A stretch of DNA of 38,830 nt from Methanocorpusculum sp. (GTDB taxonomy: Archaea; Halobacteriota; Methanomicrobia; Methanomicrobiales; Methanocorpusculaceae), in contig JAFQTT010000005.1 in assembly GCA_017408885.1 (NCBI GenBank), positions 1 through 38,830 of the forward strand. Direction: 5' to 3'. The notes under the pieces are model-generated. The model was not told where the DNA came from. It saw only the letters and a list, made by a program, of their open reading frames with translations, and searched no databases. The translations under genes and the position numbers were made by a program. Positions 22,688 through 31,030 of this stretch are shown here, piece by piece. Each line of letters opens with the position of its first letter. Position 1 is the stretch's first letter.

Positions 22688-23395
22688 ATGACTCGGGTTG
22701 TAATCTCTGTCGGCGGGTCGGTTCTTGTGCCGTCCCTTGATGCACATCGTCTGAAAGAGTGGGCAGGAACCCTGATTCGCCTGCACGAAGCAGGAATTCA
22801 GGTCTTCGCCGTTGTCGGCGGCGGAGGAGAAGCACGCCGCTACATCAATGCATGCCGCGATGTGGGGCTTGACGAAGCATCATCTGATGAGATTGGAATC
22901 AAAGTAACCCGCATTAATGCATCTCTCTTAATCGGCGCGCTTGGTGAACATGCATATCCGCGTGTTGCCGAATCATATCTCCAGGCAAAAGAGTTTGCAC
23001 TTTCCGGTAAAATTGTAATCATGGGCGGGGTTACTCCGGGACAGACCACTGATGCCGTATCTGCTGTCCTCGCAGAAGAAGCAGGCGCATCCATGATGGT
23101 GAATATGACTGCTGTTGACGGTATCTACTCCGCAGATCCGAAAAAAGATCCGTCTGCAAAGAAGTTCGACATCATGTCTCCGCAGGAGTTAATCGATCTT
23201 ATCATGAAGGAAAAGATGAACGCAGGCTCCAACATGGTAATCGATCTCGTTGCAGCTAAGGTCACTGAGAGAAGCGGCATCCCGTTAGTCGTAATCGACG
23301 GCCGCGACACAACCCTCCTCGAGAAGGCCTTAATTGACGGCGAATTCAACGGCACCGTCGTTGGAAACGAAGCAGTCAACTTCCCGATTGTATAA
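22688..23395 (+). CDS. pyrH: UMP kinase (archaeal PyrH)
   Basis: The 235-residue protein is an archaeal-type uridylate kinase of the amino acid kinase fold, converting UMP to UDP in pyrimidine synthesis. The N-terminal VVISVGGSVLVPSLD and FAVVGGGGEARRYI form the phosphate-binding part. GGVTPGQTTDAVSAVLAEE and MTAVDGIYSADPKKDPSAKK are typical UMP-binding and nucleotide loops. The frame is open back to 22475, but the ATG at 22688 matches the family N-terminus and the TATA box. Confidence 0.95.
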   Translation: MTRVVISVGGSVLVPSLDAHRLKEWAGTLIRLHEAGIQVFAVVGGGGEARRYINACRDVGLDEASSDEIGIKVTRINASLLIGALGEHAYPRVAESYLQAKEFALSGKIVIMGGVTPGQTTDAVSAVLAEEAGASMMVNMTAVDGIYSADPKKDPSAKKFDIMSPQELIDLIMKEKMNAGSNMVIDLVAAKVTERSGIPLVVIDGRDTTLLEKALIDGEFNGTVVGNEAVNFPIV

Positions 23396-23736
23396 ACAAT
23401 CCTTTTTTTATTCTGATTTCTTGTTTGGAATCTTCTTTTTCGAAAAGTATCCTTTTCTTAATCTGAACAGAAGATATTTCCACCGCAAGCCGCTCCGCGG
23501 TTGAGTCGCGGCTCTGCACCCCGGATTAATGAAACTGATATTCCAACTCTCTGTTCCTTGAAAGAGGGGTGCGGGGCGGCGACTCCGGCGCGGAGCCGCC
23601 CGCGGTGGAGATATCCTGCTAATGGATGAAGAGAGTGGCGTGAACTTAGTTAAATTCTGCTTATCTCCTCATCCATCTGTCGCAATCAAACCGCATGGTT
23701 TTTATCTAACAAACTCTAATATGTTATAGCACACCG
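23396..23736. other. Intergenic region with a GC-rich foldback element
   Basis: A T-run (about 23402-23411) ends pyrH. A 143-bp foldback occupies 23473-23615. The rest is AT-rich, and TTTTTATC near 23699-23706 is the likely promoter of tRNA-Pro. No gene is seen. Confidence 0.6.
23473..23615. repeat. 143-bp foldback element
   Basis: GATATTTCCACCGC on the left pairs with GCGGTGGAGATATC on the right (one mismatch), then GGCTCCGCG-type GC arms pair, and GCACCCC (23516-23522) pairs with GGGGTGC (23566-23572). The loop of about 43 bases is unpaired. It resembles in style, not in sequence, the element at 12023-12271. Confidence 0.65.
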
Positions 23737-23811
23737 GGGGTGGTAGGGTAGCCTGGTCCATCCTAGAGCGTTTGGGACGCTTTGACCCCAGTTCGAATCT
23801 GGGCCACCCCA
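23737..23811 (+). tRNA. tRNA-Pro (anticodon TGG)
   Basis: Acceptor GGGGTGG (23737-23743) pairs with CCACCCC (23804-23810), discriminator A23811. T arm CCCAG-TTCGAAT-CTGGG. The anticodon stem GAGCG/CGCTT encloses TTTGGGA, giving anticodon TGG (23773-23775). CCA is not encoded. The endonuclease III gene starts 8 bases later. Confidence 0.94.
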
Positions 23812-23819
23812 CTTCTTTT

Positions 23820-24455
23820 ATGACATCAACTTCCGCAGAATACATTCTTCAAAAATTAAATTCAGCATATCCACACACATCTGATGATATGAACTTCCTG
23901 CAGTTTCGAAACAACTTCGAGCTGCTCATAATGACTATTCTATCTGCGCAGACTACTGACATAACTGTAAATAACCTGCGGGACGAGCTGTTTACTGCAT
24001 ACCCTACAGCAGAAGCGCTATCTTTCGCAAATCAGGCAGATGTTGAGCGCATCATCCACCCGGCAGGATTCTTCCGCAGCAAAGCCAAAAACATCATCGG
24101 TGCTTCAAAGAAAATCGTTGATGAGTTTGGCGGTGAAATTCCGCAAACCATCGAAGAGCTCGTAACTCTTCCGGGTGTTGGGCGCAAAACCGCAAACATC
24201 GTAACAAATCACGGCTTCCACAAAGCATACGGCATCGCCGTGGATACTCATGTCAAACGGCTCTCCCAGCGTCTCGGCTTTACGAAAAGCACCGACCCGG
24301 ACACCATCGAAAAAGACCTGACAGCACTGCTCGACCGCTCGTGGTGGGAACACGTAAACTACCTCTTTATCTCGCACGGAAGAGCTGTCTGCACCGCAAA
24401 AAAACCTGCGTGTGAGCGCTGTATCATCCGCGAACATTGTCCGGAGGCAAAATGA
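23820..24455 (+). CDS. nth: Endonuclease III (DNA glycosylase/AP lyase)
   Basis: The 211-residue protein is endonuclease III, removing oxidised pyrimidines in base-excision repair. The helix-hairpin-helix is LPGVGRKTANIV, with the catalytic Lys at 123; the catalytic Asp is D142 in AVDTHV. The [4Fe-4S] cysteines are C191, C198, C201, C207 (C-x6-C-x2-C-x5-C). The ATG at 23820 gives the normal length; a longer frame runs back through tRNA-Pro and is rejected. It begins 8 bases after the tRNA, so both may be on one transcript. It overlaps the MFS gene by four bases. Confidence 0.96.
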   Translation: MTSTSAEYILQKLNSAYPHTSDDMNFLQFRNNFELLIMTILSAQTTDITVNNLRDELFTAYPTAEALSFANQADVERIIHPAGFFRSKAKNIIGASKKIVDEFGGEIPQTIEELVTLPGVGRKTANIVTNHGFHKAYGIAVDTHVKRLSQRLGFTKSTDPDTIEKDLTALLDRSWWEHVNYLFISHGRAVCTAKKPACERCIIREHCPEAK

Positions 24456-25843
24456 CCGAAATTACCAAAAAACAGCAGTACCTAATCCTCCTCGCCACCT
24501 CGCTTGGCGTTTTGATGAACCCGCTTCTAGCATCCATGCTGATTCTGGCTCTGCCGAATATTGGTGCAGACTTTCTTGTATCTGCCCGCGACCTTGGCTG
24601 GATGAGCACAGCCTACATCCTGGCAAACGCCGTATGTCTGGTGCCCGGCGCCTGGTTCGTGGATAAAATCGGTTACAAGAAATCCTTTATCGCAGGGACA
24701 ATCATCGTCGCAGTAACCTGTCTTCTCTCAGTCTTTGCTTCAAGCTACGTCTCTCTTCTGACATGGCGTGTGCTTTCCGGTGTCGGTGTTTCGCTTCTGA
24801 TGATTACAAGCCTTGCTATTCTTACGCGGATTTTCCCGAAAGAAAAACGCGGGTTTGTCATAGGCATCAACACCACCATGGTCTATGTCGGACTAACCCT
24901 TGGACCGTTCCTTGGCGGAATCTTAACTGAAACCCTTGGGTGGCACAGCATCTTCCTGATTATGGCGCCGGTTGTTCTCCTCTCAGGTATCATGCTTGCG
25001 CTCTGCATGAAAACCGAGTTCACGCTTCCGGTCAAGAAGTTCGACGGCGTCGGCGCGCTGCTTTATGCAGTTTCCATGCTTGCCCTGATGTATGGTCTTT
25101 CCACAATTACTGACACTGGATCAATCTTCCTTGCCGGATTCGGTCTCATACTCTTTGCTGTATTTGTCTGGTACGAACAGCGCCGCGAAAATCCGATTCT
25201 GCACATCCGGCTCTTCTTCGAGAACAAACGCTTTGCCCGCTCGTCATACGCCGCTCTCCTGAACTATGCAGCGGTCTATGCTGTCACTTACATGGTTAGT
25301 CTATACCTCCAGTCCATAGGACAGCTCAACGCGGCGGAGGCAGGAATGATTATGCTCTTCCAGCCGCTGATTCAGGTTGTGGCAACACCTGTTGCCGGAA
25401 AAATCTCGGATAAAATCGATGCAAAGTATCTGGTAACTGCAGGTATGATTCTGACCATTGTGGGTCTTCTGATTCTCTCCGGACTTGGTATTTCGATGAC
25501 CAATGTTGCAGGATATATCATGATAACTCAGGTCTTCATCGGTCTTGGCGCAGCACTTTTCTCTGCTCCAAACACCTCTACAATAATGGGCTCTGTCGCT
25601 CCTGCTGAGTACAGCATGGCATCGAGCGTTGTCTCGGTTGTCCGGCAGGTCGGTATGCTCATCTCAATGGCGGTTTGTATGGCGGCGATCTCTCTTTTTG
25701 TCGGCAGCACAGACATGCTTGGGCCTTCTATGTACGAAGAGTTTGTTGAAGCGCTTCGCGTTTCTATGCTGATTAGTTCCGGACTGGCAGTAATAGGCGT
25801 GTTCTTCTCATGGTTCCGCGGTACGGTTCCTGCGGAGAAATAA
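24452..25843 (+). CDS. MFS drug-efflux-type transporter (14-helix DHA2 family)
   Basis: The 463-residue protein has about 14 membrane helices and the layout of the EmrB/QacA (DHA2) proton-driven multidrug exporters. LGWMSTAYILANAVCLVPGAW, then the loop DKIGYKKSF and LTWRVLSGVGVSLLM are typical of helices 2-4. The antiporter motif C region reads GLTLGPFLGGILTETLGW. The start overlaps the nth stop (ATGA) and has GGAGG upstream. Substrate unknown. Confidence 0.9.
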   Translation: MTEITKKQQYLILLATSLGVLMNPLLASMLILALPNIGADFLVSARDLGWMSTAYILANAVCLVPGAWFVDKIGYKKSFIAGTIIVAVTCLLSVFASSYVSLLTWRVLSGVGVSLLMITSLAILTRIFPKEKRGFVIGINTTMVYVGLTLGPFLGGILTETLGWHSIFLIMAPVVLLSGIMLALCMKTEFTLPVKKFDGVGALLYAVSMLALMYGLSTITDTGSIFLAGFGLILFAVFVWYEQRRENPILHIRLFFENKRFARSSYAALLNYAAVYAVTYMVSLYLQSIGQLNAAEAGMIMLFQPLIQVVATPVAGKISDKIDAKYLVTAGMILTIVGLLILSGLGISMTNVAGYIMITQVFIGLGAALFSAPNTSTIMGSVAPAEYSMASSVVSVVRQVGMLISMAVCMAAISLFVGSTDMLGPSMYEEFVEALRVSMLISSGLAVIGVFFSWFRGTVPAEK

Positions 25844-25878
25844 ACACGTTTTTGTGTGCGGGGGGAAAATCTCTATAC

Positions 25879-26358
25879 ATGAAAGTCATGGTGGGCGGCA
25901 CGTTTGATCCGCTTCATATCGGACACCAGCTTCTCTTAAAAAGGGCGTTTATGACCGCAGGAGATGACGGGGAAGTGATTATCGGCTTGTCTTCTGATAT
26001 TTTTGCGGCTCGAAAGCAGCATCCAGTAAGGGGATACGAGGTTCGCAAGGCAGAACTTATCCGCTGGATTGAAGAGAGCGGATTTCTTGCATCCTATGAA
26101 ATCGAACCTCTTTCGGATCAGTTTGGTTCAGCACTAACTCAGGATTTCGATGCACTTGTCGTAAGCTATGAGACGTTTCCCGTAGGCAATCTGATTAACG
26201 AGAAGCGAAAGGAACTTGGGCGGCCTATGGTGGATTTGTACCAGATTCAGTGCGTAATGGCAAAGGACGGCAGAGCTGTATCTTCAACCCGTATTTATCG
26301 CGGAGAGATTAACCGCTTCGGCGAAGTAGAGCCGGAAGAAGAGTTCGTAAATATCTGA
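25879..26358 (+). CDS. coaD: Pantetheine-phosphate adenylyltransferase (archaeal CoaD)
   Basis: The 159-residue protein is an archaeal PPAT, making dephospho-CoA from phosphopantetheine and ATP. It has the nucleotidyltransferase signature GGTFDPLHIGH (HIGH at 13-16) and a late VSSTRIYRGEI (the ISSTxI-like motif). The size and the internal GLSSDIFA and YETFPVGNLIN fit the archaeal family rather than the bacterial one. The ATG at 25879 is chosen; upstream codons overlap the MFS gene end in another frame. Confidence 0.93.
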   Translation: MKVMVGGTFDPLHIGHQLLLKRAFMTAGDDGEVIIGLSSDIFAARKQHPVRGYEVRKAELIRWIEESGFLASYEIEPLSDQFGSALTQDFDALVVSYETFPVGNLINEKRKELGRPMVDLYQIQCVMAKDGRAVSSTRIYRGEINRFGEVEPEEEFVNI

Positions 26359-26376
26359 ACCCCTTTTTTTGAGAAG

Positions 26377-26384
26377 TATTTATA
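26377..26384 (+). promoter_or_regulatory. TATA box for the zinc-ribbon gene
   Basis: TATTTATA lies about 28 bases before the ATG at 26412, predicting a leaderless transcript. Confidence 0.55.
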
Positions 26385-26411
26385 CTCTCTTGGGACAATC
26401 TAATATCATCT

Positions 26412-27440
26412 ATGTACTGCAGGTTTTGCGGCTATGAAATAACTGATGAGGATGTTTACTGTCCAAACTGCGGAAAGCGCTGCATATCTCCGATAGCTGA
26501 CGAAAAGCCGAAAAAGCGCTCGAAGGCTGTTTTTTTAGTGCTGCTTGCAGTTATCCTTGTATTGGGTGCCGGCATTTTGGGTGTTTTGTTTGCCCCGTCT
26601 TTGTTCACGGTTGAGAATGCAACTGTCTCTGTTACATCATCTCCTGCCGGAGCATCTGTTTATGTTGGTGACACATATATGGGAAAGGCTCCGCTTACGA
26701 TTAGCATTCTGCCGGATATCCCAACCGACATCTATGTTGGGTTGGACAAATATGTTACATGGACTGAGTCTGTGACACTTGCCCCGGGAGAGCACAGTAC
26801 TTTGTATGTTACACTTGAGTTAGCTCCGACTCCTGTCGTGTCTGATACCGAAGAGACCTTTGAAAGAGTGTATGAGTGGAAATACAACGGACACACATTC
26901 TCTGCTCCTCTTTCACTTTCGAAGGAAAAGTATGCCTACTATCAGAAGCTTGGGCACTCTAATCTGAATCTTGTAAAGTATGCAACCGATTCATATAACA
27001 GACGTGTCATGGCAGAGATTGCAGGCGGAATCAAGGCTCAGGCTGAATCTCTTGACTTCACGAATTACGAGACAATGATGCTTGCGGCATCTTTTGTGCA
27101 GTCGCTTCCATACACGACGGATAAGGAAACAACCGGACAGGCTGAGTATGTAAGATACCCTATCGAGACTTTGGTTGATGGAGGCGGGGATTGTGAGGAC
27201 AAGTCAATCCTGATGGCAGCACTCTTAAAGGAGCTTGGGTGTGATGTGGTAATCCTTGAGTTCAGAGACCATGCGGCAGTAGGTGTCAAGGCAGAGCGCG
27301 ATGATGCATATGGTTCGTATGCAAAATATGGCGGGGTGAAGTACTTCTATCTTGAGACAACCAAGGACGGATGGGAGCTTGGTGAGATTCCAACCGAGTA
27401 TGATTTGAACAGAATCGATAAAATCGGTAAAGTCACTTAA
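26412..27440 (+). CDS. Zinc-ribbon, PEGA and transglutaminase-like membrane protein
   Basis: The 342-residue protein has a cytosolic zinc ribbon (CRFCG at 3-7 and CPNCGKRC at 17-24), a membrane helix (about 39-61) and an extracellular PEGA-type beta domain (about 70-135, VSVTSSPAGASVYVGDTYMG). A transglutaminase-like domain follows with candidate Cys in DGGGDCEDKS, His in FRDHAAVGV and Glu in FYLETTKD. That triad is of the Cys-His-acidic kind. The layout predicts an exported peptidase-fold sensor or surface enzyme. The 26377 TATA box makes it leaderless and independently expressed. The substrate is unknown. Confidence 0.85.
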   Translation: MYCRFCGYEITDEDVYCPNCGKRCISPIADEKPKKRSKAVFLVLLAVILVLGAGILGVLFAPSLFTVENATVSVTSSPAGASVYVGDTYMGKAPLTISILPDIPTDIYVGLDKYVTWTESVTLAPGEHSTLYVTLELAPTPVVSDTEETFERVYEWKYNGHTFSAPLSLSKEKYAYYQKLGHSNLNLVKYATDSYNRRVMAEIAGGIKAQAESLDFTNYETMMLAASFVQSLPYTTDKETTGQAEYVRYPIETLVDGGGDCEDKSILMAALLKELGCDVVILEFRDHAAVGVKAERDDAYGSYAKYGGVKYFYLETTKDGWELGEIPTEYDLNRIDKIGKVT

Positions 27441-27481
27441 ATCCAAAAATCCATATCCTCTTTTTTCCAAATATATTTACA

Positions 27482-28303
27482 ATGTCTGCTGTAATCTCAG
27501 AATCTCTCTGTACAGGATGCGGTTTATGCGCAAAAGTCTGCCCGTCAAAGTGCATTTCAGTCGAGGAAAAAGCCGCTGTCAACGATTCGCGCTGTCTTTC
27601 CTGCGGTCACTGCGGGGCTGTATGTCTTGCAGGGGCAGTGTCTTCTGAGGGTTTTAAGGCGTTTTCTGTGCATGATGTTGAGGGTTTGGAGGTTGAGCGG
27701 ATTTTACAGGGTAAGCGTTCTGTTCGTGAGTTTTTACCGGATGCAATCCCCAAAGAGATTTTATCAGAGCTTGTAAGGTACGGCGAGATGGCTCCGTCAT
27801 CCAGAAACACGCGGGGCAGGAAGTATTTTGTTGTAACAGGAAGCCGTGTTACTGAGCTTGAGCGCGAAGTAATTGCCGGTTTAAACAGTGTGGCAGGGCC
27901 TGCTGCATTCCTTGCTCCGGTTCTTAGGCTCTTTTCGCGTAAGCGTGTTGAGTCTCTTTCTTCTTTGAAGAAACTTTTCTCTTCGATGCAGAGTGCATTT
28001 GATTCCGGAAAGCATCCGGTTCTCTGCGGTGCTCCGGCAGTTATCTGTATTGCATCACCTGCCTCCAATATGCAGGGAAAAGATGACTGTGTCTGTTCTG
28101 AGCAGTATCTTATGCTTTATGCAGAAAGCATTGGTGTTGCATCATGTATCAATGGATTTACCCAGATTGCACATAAAAATGCAGAACGCTTCCTTGGAGT
28201 TCCAAAGGGATATACGATTCATGCGGCTGTGATGCTTGGATATCCGAAGTACTCATATAAGCGCTATGTGAGATACGGGGAAGATATCACGTGGGTTGAA
28301 TAA
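27482..28303 (+). CDS. Ferredoxin-nitroreductase fusion protein
   Basis: The 273-residue protein joins a two-[4Fe-4S] ferredoxin (CTGCGLCAKVCP, Cys 10, 13, 16, 20, and CLSCGHCGAVC, Cys 38, 41, 44, 48) to a flavin nitroreductase domain (about 75-270). Its FMN-contact region RSVREFLPDAIPKE and APSSRNTRGRKYFVV are typical. Such proteins are common in methanogens and are thought to pass electrons from the clusters to FMN. The donor and acceptor cannot be read from the sequence. It lies in a single-gene unit. Confidence 0.9.
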   Translation: MSAVISESLCTGCGLCAKVCPSKCISVEEKAAVNDSRCLSCGHCGAVCLAGAVSSEGFKAFSVHDVEGLEVERILQGKRSVREFLPDAIPKEILSELVRYGEMAPSSRNTRGRKYFVVTGSRVTELEREVIAGLNSVAGPAAFLAPVLRLFSRKRVESLSSLKKLFSSMQSAFDSGKHPVLCGAPAVICIASPASNMQGKDDCVCSEQYLMLYAESIGVASCINGFTQIAHKNAERFLGVPKGYTIHAAVMLGYPKYSYKRYVRYGEDITWVE

Positions 28304-28312
28304 CTGTGTTCA

Positions 28313-28344
28313 AAATCCCCACTCAGCATAATTTATCTCATATC
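28313..28344 (+). repeat. 32-bp direct repeat, copy 1
   Basis: These 32 bases recur exactly at 28424-28455. The 79 bases between are GC-richer and partly self-complementary (ATGCCCGC near 28352 and GCGGGTAT near 28400). Confidence 0.85.
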
Positions 28345-28423
28345 GAACGCCCGTATGCCCGCGACGCCTGACCCGCATGCGGAGTCTCTCGCCTCCTTAG
28401 CGGGTATGTTTTTCGCATCTTAG

Positions 28424-28455
28424 AAATCCCCACTCAGCATAATTTATCTCATATC
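28424..28455 (+). repeat. 32-bp direct repeat, copy 2
   Basis: Exact copy of 28313-28344. It contains ATAATTTATC, which could be promoter-like, but no gene follows closely. With only two copies and a 79-base gap it is not a CRISPR array. Confidence 0.85.
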
Positions 28456-28535
28456 AGAACCAACTATATTCTACCTTAAAACTGCTGCAAATAAGCCAAA
28501 GCTTCATCTCCCACGAAGCCGCTGAAAATCAGGCA

Positions 28536-28575
28536 GTAAATATAACGGTTTGACGGAAAATACGAGATTTCCGTC
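28536..28575 (+). promoter_or_regulatory. Promoter and operator-like hairpin of the isoprenoid operon
   Basis: AAATATAA (near 28539-28546) is the likely TATA box. GACGGAAA (28552-28559) and TTTCCGTC (28568-28575) form a perfect 8-bp inverted repeat across the predicted transcription start, just before the MEMO gene ATG at 28585. Confidence 0.5.
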
Positions 28576-28584
28576 TCATATACA

Positions 28585-29418
28585 ATGATTCACAAAATAT
28601 CAGCGGAGCCGCCGGTATCGGAAAAAACCGCGCGTCTCCCGACACTTGCGGGTATATTTTACCCAAGCGAAGCGGAGGGTCTAAAACAAACCCTTGCCGC
28701 ATTTTTCGATGCTACGGTAACGTCTGTATCAAACCCCAAAGGCATACTTGTACCGCATGCAGGATACATCTACTCCGGACCCTGCGCCGCCGTCTCATAT
28801 TCCAGAATTTCACCTGACTTTGACGGAACATTTGTCGTTATTGGAACAAGCCACAAAGGACATCCAAACTCCGTCTCCAACCTCGACTGGGAAACACCGA
28901 TTGGAACCGTTCCATCCGACACTGAATTTGCAGATGCAGTACCTCTTCCAAAGAACAACGACATCTTCCGCGAACAGGAAAACTCACTAGAAACCCAGAT
29001 GCCCTTTATCGCATACCGCTTCCCGAAAGCAAAGGTATGCGCAATTTTGATGGGCGACCAGTCCCTCAAAGGAGCAGCAGAAATTTCAGACGCTGTAATC
29101 TCTGCAGTCTCGAAAACAAACCGCAGAATCATTGTCGCAGCATCCGGAGACGGCTCGCACTATGTACCGGCCAAAAAAGCTGAAAACGACGACCTGACCT
29201 GTCTTGCGGCTCTCAAAAACCTTGATATAAACGCGTTCTATGACGCCCTCTATGCAATCCAGCCCTCCATGTGCGGATACGGCTGCCTTGCTGCGACGGC
29301 AGAGATCGGAAAAACCCTTGGTGCAAAAGAAGCCAGGGTTTTAACATACACAACCTCCGGCGACGCATCAGGTGACTACCGTGCCGTTGTCGGATACGCC
29401 TCATTGGAGGTAATCTGA
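28585..29418 (+). CDS. MEMO-family protein
   Basis: The 277-residue protein belongs to the MEMO family (MEMO1/AmmeMemoRadiSam B type). LAGIFYPSEAEGL, ILVPHAGYIYSGPCAA, IGTSHKG, ENSLETQMPF and ASGDGSHYVP are its conserved blocks, with His residues that bind metal in relatives. Archaeal MEMO genes are often found with mevalonate-pathway genes, as here. Its role there is not settled. It opens a six-gene tandem with one- to four-base overlaps. Confidence 0.92.
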   Translation: MIHKISAEPPVSEKTARLPTLAGIFYPSEAEGLKQTLAAFFDATVTSVSNPKGILVPHAGYIYSGPCAAVSYSRISPDFDGTFVVIGTSHKGHPNSVSNLDWETPIGTVPSDTEFADAVPLPKNNDIFREQENSLETQMPFIAYRFPKAKVCAILMGDQSLKGAAEISDAVISAVSKTNRRIIVAASGDGSHYVPAKKAENDDLTCLAALKNLDINAFYDALYAIQPSMCGYGCLAATAEIGKTLGAKEARVLTYTTSGDASGDYRAVVGYASLEVI

Positions 29419-30290
29419 TGGCAACATGGAGCGCTCCTGGAAAAGTATTCCTCTTTGGAGAGCACGCTGTCGTCTACGGAAAACCGGGAATCGCGATGTC
29501 AATTAAGCCGCGAGTGATGGTAACCGTCCGTCACTCCCGCTACTTCCAGCGTCCGAACTCACCCTACATAGCTGAATGCTTCAAACTCCTCGATATCAAA
29601 GGAAGCGTATATGTAAGATCCCAGCTTCCCAGTGCATCCGGCCTTGGTTCATCCGCGGCAGTAACTGTTGCCACCCTCTTTGCCATCAACGACGAATTCC
29701 AGCTCGGCTACTCCAGAGCCGAAGTTGCAGAACTCGCCCATGAGGTAGAAAAAATCACCCAGGGAGGACGCGCAAGTGCAACTGACACTTACGTATCCAC
29801 CTTCGGCGGAATGGTCTTAATCCGCGGTGACGAAAAGCGCCGCTTAATCCCGCCGCAGAATCTGTCGCTTGTTATCGGCAACTCAATGATTTCCCACAAC
29901 ACTTCCGAAATGGTTCGTCGTGTTGCCGAATTCCGCGAACACTCACCTGCAATCGCAAACCCGATAATGGACGCAATCGGAGCTATTACGATGGAGGCCA
30001 TGTACAACATGGAAAACCACAAAGAGCTTGGTGTTCTGATGAACAGAAACCACGCTCTCTTAGAGGCTTTAGGCGTAAGCCACCCGGCTCTTTCGAATCT
30101 CGTGCTTGCCGCACGTGATGCCGGTGCATACGGCGCCAAACTCTCTGGTGCAGGCGGCGGCGGATGTATATGGGCGCTCTGCTCCAAAGGCTCAAGAAGC
30201 CGCGTTGCAAACGCCCTCGAAGACTGCGGTGCAAAAACCATTGTTACAACAATCGATACAGAAGGAGCAAGAAAGGAGGCTGACCTCTGA
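29418..30290 (+). CDS. mvk: Mevalonate kinase
   Basis: The 290-residue GHMP kinase phosphorylates mevalonate to 5-phosphomevalonate. Motif 1 is SAPGKVFLFGEHAVVYG (5-21), motif 2 the ATP-binding PSASGLGSSAAVTVA (71-85), motif 3 GAKLSGAGGGGCIWAL near the end. Q-G-G-R-A-S-A-T-D-T covers the catalytic-Asp region. It overlaps the MEMO stop by one base and the next gene by one base, a tightly packed operon. In archaea this feeds the modified mevalonate pathway to isoprenoid lipids. Confidence 0.95.
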   Translation: MATWSAPGKVFLFGEHAVVYGKPGIAMSIKPRVMVTVRHSRYFQRPNSPYIAECFKLLDIKGSVYVRSQLPSASGLGSSAAVTVATLFAINDEFQLGYSRAEVAELAHEVEKITQGGRASATDTYVSTFGGMVLIRGDEKRRLIPPQNLSLVIGNSMISHNTSEMVRRVAEFREHSPAIANPIMDAIGAITMEAMYNMENHKELGVLMNRNHALLEALGVSHPALSNLVLAARDAGAYGAKLSGAGGGGCIWALCSKGSRSRVANALEDCGAKTIVTTIDTEGARKEADL

Positions 30291-31030
30291 TGACAGTAAT
30301 CATCAAACTCGGAGGCTCTGTAATTACAGACAAGGCAAATCCGGGCGTCATCAGAAGTGAAGTTATAAGCGAATTAGCCAAAGCAATCGCATCGTCCAAA
30401 GCTCCGTCTGTAATCGTACACGGAGCAGGGTCTCTTGGACACCCCGAGGCCAAAGCTTACGGAATCGCTGACGGTGTCACATTCGAAAATGCCCGCGGAG
30501 TATATGTAACCCACGAGGCAGTATCGCGCTTAAACACCGAAGTTGTCGCAGCGCTTCGTCATGCAGGCATCGAAGCTGTGTCCTTTCACCCGTTCTCGTG
30601 CGCCCTTGCAGAAAACCGCCGCCTGGTCTTCTGCGGAGAAGAGCAGATAAAAGCCCTTCTTGCATCCGGCATTGTTCCTGTTCTTCACGGAGATGTCGTA
30701 TGCGACCGCGTTCTTGGAGGCTGTATTGTCTCAGGAGATCAGATTGTGCCGTATCTTGCAAAGAAACTCGGTGCCGAAAAAGTAGGCATCGTAACAGCCA
30801 CCGGAGGAGTACTGTCAGGTGGCGAAATCATCCCGGAAATTACCCGCGAAAATGTATCCGCAGTCAAATTTGAAACATCAGACAATGCGGATGTTACCGG
30901 CGGAATGCAGGGTAAAGTAGAAGAACTGCTTGCTCTGGCCGAATCCGGCACCCCCTCGCACATCATAAAGCCTGAAATGCTCAAAGCATTTCTTGCAGGG
31001 ACAAATGCAGGAGGGACACTGGTAAAATGA
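30290..31030 (+). CDS. ipk: Isopentenyl phosphate kinase
   Basis: The 246-residue amino acid kinase-fold enzyme phosphorylates isopentenyl phosphate to IPP, the distinctive step of the archaeal modified mevalonate pathway. IIKLGGSVITDK holds the phosphate-binding Lys6, and VHGAGSLGHPEA contains the family's catalytic histidine (H51). HGDVVCDR and GIVTATGGVLSGGEI follow as in relatives. One-base overlap with mevalonate kinase, four-base overlap with the isomerase. Confidence 0.94.
   Translation: MTVIIKLGGSVITDKANPGVIRSEVISELAKAIASSKAPSVIVHGAGSLGHPEAKAYGIADGVTFENARGVYVTHEAVSRLNTEVVAALRHAGIEAVSFHPFSCALAENRRLVFCGEEQIKALLASGIVPVLHGDVVCDRVLGGCIVSGDQIVPYLAKKLGAEKVGIVTATGGVLSGGEIIPEITRENVSAVKFETSDNADVTGGMQGKVEELLALAESGTPSHIIKPEMLKAFLAGTNAGGTLVK

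Noticed and set aside
23772-23819. Longer endonuclease III start inside tRNA-Pro
   Set aside because: It would be translated from the tRNA itself; the ATG at 23820 gives the normal N-terminus.
28313-28455. CRISPR-like repeat pair
   Set aside because: There are only two copies, the 79-base gap is too long for a typical spacer, the gap is self-complementary, and there are no cas genes.
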